Shown here piece after piece: positions 57,101 through 63,100 of a DNA stretch of 64,000 nucleotides. Source of the stretch: Opisthocomus hoazin (lineage: Eukaryota; Chordata; Aves; Opisthocomiformes; Opisthocomidae); the NCBI RefSeq assembly GCF_030867145.1, contig NC_134414.1, positions 21,470,518 through 21,534,517 of the forward strand, given 5' to 3'. How positions within the stretch are numbered: position 1 is the first letter of the stretch; each line of letters opens with the position of its first letter. Under the pieces are notes generated by a model. That model ran no database searches and was not told the origin of the DNA. It saw nothing but the letters and a program-made list of their open reading frames with translations. Position numbers and translations under genes: made by a program.

Positions 57101-60100
57101 CCAAGAACCTCTGCAGAAAATACTTCCAGCTAAATATATAACCTGGAAAGGTGTTTAACACTTCACATATGTGAAACTATATTGAACATTGGTTTCAGGA
57201 AGCTTCTAACTCTTTTCATGAATAATGATTAAATCAGTAGAATCAGGTTTACTCAGTGCCTCGAGAATTCTTTGAGAAAATTACTTCTTCAGAATTTTTT
57301 TATTTCGTGCCTGCCCAGCCACTAACACTGTGGTGATGAGTGTCCTGTAAGAGCATCAGCAGAAGTTCCATTTTTTTTGCTTTGATTTTTAGTTACAGAA
57401 GAAGATTAAAATGAGGGTGCCGTATTTTGGGAGGATTAGAAGGTTCTGAAAGATTGAGCCAGTGTGTTTGAAAACACTGTCATCCCAGCCTCGTCAGTCT
57501 CATAGGTCACGTGCAACCTTTGGGACGTACTTCTGGGCCTGATAAGTCTTTCAAACCATGGGATGGTAACCCTTTCCTTTTGGCACACTGACAACACTAA
57601 GTGTCTGGATGAAGAAAAGTTTTTGAGAAAGCGCTCTTGGCAGCTAATGGCTTTTCTTCATCTTTGGTGCCACTACCATTCATCAGGAGGAGAGTACCGT
57701 ACAGAATCATCACACCACCAACTGAAGTAGCCAAACTTACTTTGTCGTTTACAGGCATTCTTACATTTTAATTGTTTACCTTGCTTATTCAAAAGTTTGA
57801 CTGATTTGGTTATTGGTTGGACAACTTGTGAAAATACACTTCAGTCTCAATCTTTGACATTGTTAAAAAGGTAGTTTGCTCTTGGTACTATCGTAGTGGT
57901 GTTAGATTACTAAATGAGGATGTTACTTCAGTGATAGGAGGCATACAAAAGAATTAGTGTATGGTGGTGCCACTTTTCATACTATTTTTCTGCAGTCACT
58001 TAGGATGTAATAATAATCACTAAGCTAAAGTTATAAATCCATTATTTCAGTAGGTACTGATTATGGAATTTCTATACTTTATACCTCAAAGTAATTTGAA
58101 ATGTTAAACATTGATACTTTATTTTGGAATTTGTGAAGTTTAAATCCGTAGTCTGGTTTTGTTGCAAATCAGGATTTTTTGCAAGTATATAGAAAAATAA
58201 CTTCATCTGTTCGCTGCAGATGAATTCTTAGCATTGGATAGGCAGAGTATGCTACACAAGTAGAGCAAATCAAGATGGAGTTTAAAAGCGAAACTTGCTG
58301 TGAGATACATGTATTTGACTTAGAGTTGTTTACAATGTTTTTTTTTTCCATTTCAGCTTCCAGAAAGAGCTATGTTTCAGATCAAACAATACAATCCAAC
58401 GGGGTATGAAGTTTCTGAATGGCAACTAGAAGAAGCTCAGGTTTTCTGGGCTAAAAAGGAAGAGAGTCTTGCACTGAATATTCTTAAAAGGATGATAAAA
58501 AAATTAGATGCAGATTGGTTTCAGGTATGTGTTATAGAATATATAAACTTATGGGAATTAAATTATTTAAGATCCTAATTCCACTTTCTGAAGTTTTCCC
58601 TTGGAAGAAAATTAAAAGGCTGTCTACAGTATTATTAAATCTGTTTTGTACTCTCAGAACGTCTGAAAGCAAAGAAGTCTGTATTAGCAAATCTTAGCAG
58701 GGGTTTTCAAAGCGAGTTTGTAAGAGTGGCAAATGTTAGAATTTATTATTCGTTATTTTGCCTCCAGTGCCACCACTGTGAAATACATCGCTTTTTAAAA
58801 TCAGAGATTATTTTCCTTGATAAAATATCAACTTGTTTTAATAAAACCTGCTACATAGAGGTGTATCGTCTTGTTCTGTTCTAGCAGTTTAAGAAATCCA
58901 AGCAGGATTGTTTAGACATAGTCATAGAATCAATTATGTTGGAAAAGACCTTTGAGTCCAACCATTAACCTAACACTGCCAAGTCCACTACTAAACCATG
59001 TCCCTAAGCACCACATCTATATGTCTTTTAAATACCCCCAGGGATGGTGACTCCACCACTTCCCTGGGCAGCCTGTTCCAACACTTGATAACCCTTTTGG
59101 TGAAGAAATTTTTCCTAATATCCAATCTAAATCTCCCCTCACACAACTTGAGGCCATTTCCCCTTGTCCTGTCACTTGGGACTGATAAACATTCACTGCT
59201 GTACCTCAGACTTCGTTGTCCCTTGAACTAATCCATTATCAAGGAATACAGATATGACTTGGGGTGCTGTTTCATGTCTTCAAATCCTCTCCCATTTACG
59301 AGCACACTGAGCTGTGAGTTTTATGCTGTACTTCTGAAAATGGAATCTTACCTCAAACAGAGGAATGTTTTCTCATCAAATTTGACTTCAGCAGGTGCCT
59401 CTGAATCGTAGTTATTTTAGATATTTTTGTAAGCTTTCTGAAAAATTGTCACGATGTGAAGCAAAAAATGCATTCCCATCTCCAGAATACAAGAACTGAA
59501 ACAAAAATCCCTCTCTCCTTTCTCAGTAAATGGGCAATAGGAAGTTCCAAGGAAAAAGTGTAAAGAATAGTTGGGCTGTATAGCCAGAGTGCTCCCTCTG
59601 ACTGATTTGCAGCATAAGAACATCCTGAACCAGAGGTAGTTTCTTTATAGGTAATTCCTTCTGATGTTTTCTATACCATAAATTTGTCCAGTCACTTTCT
59701 GAGTCTCTGTATGCTTTTAATACCCAAGAAAACCCTGCAATAAGGAGTTTCACAGCTTAATTCCCGCTGGTTTAAGAGCCTCTTCCTTTTATTTGTTTTG
59801 AACACCCTGTCTTCATTTTGTGTTAGTTCTGATCTTGGAAAAAACACTGAACATATGTTCCCTGACTCCATTCTCCATAGTGAGGTAAAGTTTTATAGTT
59901 ACATTTCCAAACAGGTTTCACAGTCCTTTGTTGTATACAAGAAGTCTTTTTCGCCCTCTCATGTGTTAAGTAACATTTATATTTTGCTGGTAATATCAGA
60001 TGTGTTTCATTCCATTTATTATCCTGTGTTGTTTGTGTGCAGTTTTTTAGCCTGTCCTTGTTTTTATCACCTTGAATAACTCAATATCATCACCAGATCT

Positions 60101-63100
60101 TGTGTTCACTGCTCATTGCCTTCTTAAGACTGGATCTTTGGAGGTTTTTCACTGGTGACTGAACTCCACTGTAACAAACGTCCCATTTATTTCTCTTTCT
60201 GTTCCCTACCTTAGCTCTTTATCCCTGTGAGAATCATGCATTTTATTTCTTGTGACTTCATTTCTTCAAGAGCCTTTTTTAGAAGAACCATGTCACGTGA
60301 CTGTTGGAATCTGTTGGAGTAGGCTGAATGAGAGACCTCAATAGTTTGGAATGTTGTGCCAATAGGAATTGCACGAGCTCAATGGGAAGCCCTTCACCTG
60401 GAACAGAATAATCTCAAGCAGCGTTACAGGGAGAGGTCTGACTGCCTCTGGTGTAGCTTTGCCAGAAAAGGCCTGGGGGACCCAGGGAACAGTAGACTAA
60501 AATGATCCACCAGTGTGCCTTTGTAGCAATGAAGGTGAACCATGTCCTGCGCTGTGTCACCGAGAGTGTAGCCAGTAGAGTGATTATTCTACTCTATTTG
60601 GCACTTCTTAGCCTGCACCTGAAGCAGTGTGTCCAGTTTTGGCCCACCATTCAATAGAGACATTGAAAAATATCCAGCAGAGGTCCACCACAATGATTAG
60701 AGGGCTGGAGAACTTGGCAAAGGAATAAAGGTTGTAAGGATTGGGTTTTTTCAGCCTTAAGAAGTAAAGGCTTAGGGGGATCTAGTCACAGTTTTCCAGT
60801 ATGTAAAAGGAAGTTGCAGTGAAGATGGAGGTACCTCTGCTCATGAAGACGTGCAGTGAAAGGGCAAGAAGCAATGGCAGAAGTCGTTTCAGAGGAAATG
60901 CCATCTGGATACAGGAGGAAAATTCTGTACCACTAAACACTGTGAACACTTTGCCCAAAGAAGTGATGGAATCTTGCGAGATGGAAATGAATAGCAAAGA
61001 TTCAGTTTAGGAGAGTCCTGGAAAACTTAATCTAAAGCCCTGCTTTCAGCCAAAGTTTAGGCGAGATGGTCTCCAGAAGTTCCTTCCAGCCTTGACTTCT
61101 CTGTCATTCTATGATGTCCTTTTGCAAAAGCTATTCTGGTTTTTCTTCGTATTAATTGGTCTGTTCTATTTGTGGGGTTTTTGTTTGTTTGGTTGGTTGG
61201 GGGTTTTTTTTGGCTCATTTGTCCACTTCTGGTAAGAGTCTTCCTAATCTGTGCTTCCCTGGAACTTCTTAAAATATTGGTCTCTCATCTGCCACCTGCC
61301 ACTCCTCTTATATTAAGGCAGTTTTAACCAAAAGCTTTTATACTTCTTAGTAGTTCAGTTATTTCATCTGTGAATTGCTGTAGACCTTTTGAAAAAATAC
61401 ATTCTGGTCCTGGTGAGTTGATAGTTCTCATTTTGTGTGTTTGTTCGGCAGCCTTTGCTCTTGACACTTCTGTAGCAGACAGACCTTTGAATCCCTCACA
61501 AAGAACGGCTTTGCAGTGCGACTCTGCAAGCTCCTCCACAGTGAACACAGATGCAAAAAAATTTTTTTTTTCTGCTTTAGCTTCTCAGAGTGCAATTTGT
61601 TTTATAACTCTATTGTCTTTTTATCAAGTGGACTGTCTGGTGGCTGGCTGCTCCTAGTGTTTAAAAAATGTTTTTTATTATTTGTTGAGTCTTCTTCAAG
61701 TTGTTTGGGTTTTTTATCAGCCTGATGGTGGGATTTTATTTTTTCATTTGACAGGATATTTTATGAGTTCTTCAATATATTTTATTTTTCACTTGAACAA
61801 AACTTCATTTTGTGTACAGCTGTGGTAAAAATTTCTTTATCAGCCTTACCTTTGTGTTTTGCTGTGATGGCTTTCTTGGAGTATTTTTGGAGGGTCATAA
61901 ACATTTGCTTTGAATCCATATACGTTATTGAGGAATATCACACTTCAGAAAAGCTGTAAAATTTGGGGCCTAGTTCTCCATACATATCAGGGCAAAATCA
62001 AGAGCTGCTGCTCTGCTTTTGATTTTCATGGTTGCTCCATGAATCAGTTGATGACGGCCTCCAGAAACTGAGTCCTTCTTTCACCTTACAGTGTTAAGTT
62101 TACCCTGTCCATGTAAGGAGGTTTTGTGTTTTTGCAGCCTATGATATCTTTCAGTATTTCAGAGTTGGTGTTGCCATCTTGGTCAAGTGGTCTTTAATAT
62201 GTACCGTATAGTAAAAGTATTTTGGAAACTTGTCCTACTACAGAGTTAAAGCCGAGCTTCCAATCTGGAGGCAAGTCCTTTGGAAACCTGCTCCATCATC
62301 TTCTCAGAGCACTTTTAACCAAGTTTCCATGTGGAGTTCTGTCTGAAAAATTCAGTGATCACACATAGTTATTGCAATTCTTGAATGTTTCCTACAGAAT
62401 GTTTCCTACTCTAGTACCTAGAGTACTATGGTACTTCAGACCAAATGCAGATATTAGAAAATACAGTTCTGCAAACATGCTGGGAGTTTATTTAACTTTT
62501 ATTACATTTTGTCGTTGTTTTATTCTGTTTTTCATTGTTCAAACTGTCAGGTATTAAAAAATCTGTGCTCTCCTGTAGTCTGACATAGAATGTGAATGCG
62601 ATTTAAGGTTTTTGACTACCGTAGATGTGGATGGTAAATCACTCTGTAGATAAATTCCATGTAATAGGCGTGAGTGATTGATTTATATTCAGGGTTTAAA
62701 AGCTTTATAAATTGCCTACCTCATATGCCTTCTTTTTTCTTTTGTTCCCAAAACTTGCTTTCTCAAAGGTTGAGAATGATCATCATCTGAAATTGATGTA
62801 TACAGAGTGTCTGAGGCTATGCGGAACCTGGTTAGCAGAAACATGCTTGGAAAACCCTACAGTCATCATGGAGAAATATTTGGAAAAGGTGCATTCAGTT
62901 TTTGCAGTGTGCAGTCTTTGAGATAATGCTGTGCTAAAATACGGTCTTAAAATGTGAAGTAAATTTTTCAATGCAGCATTTATTTTTCCAGATTGAAAAT
63001 ATGGTTTCTTATAAAAATATTGTGGTTTCACACAGTATTGTATAACACTGTAATCTTATAAAATATTCAGAATATGACTGTATAGAATTTACAGTGAAAA

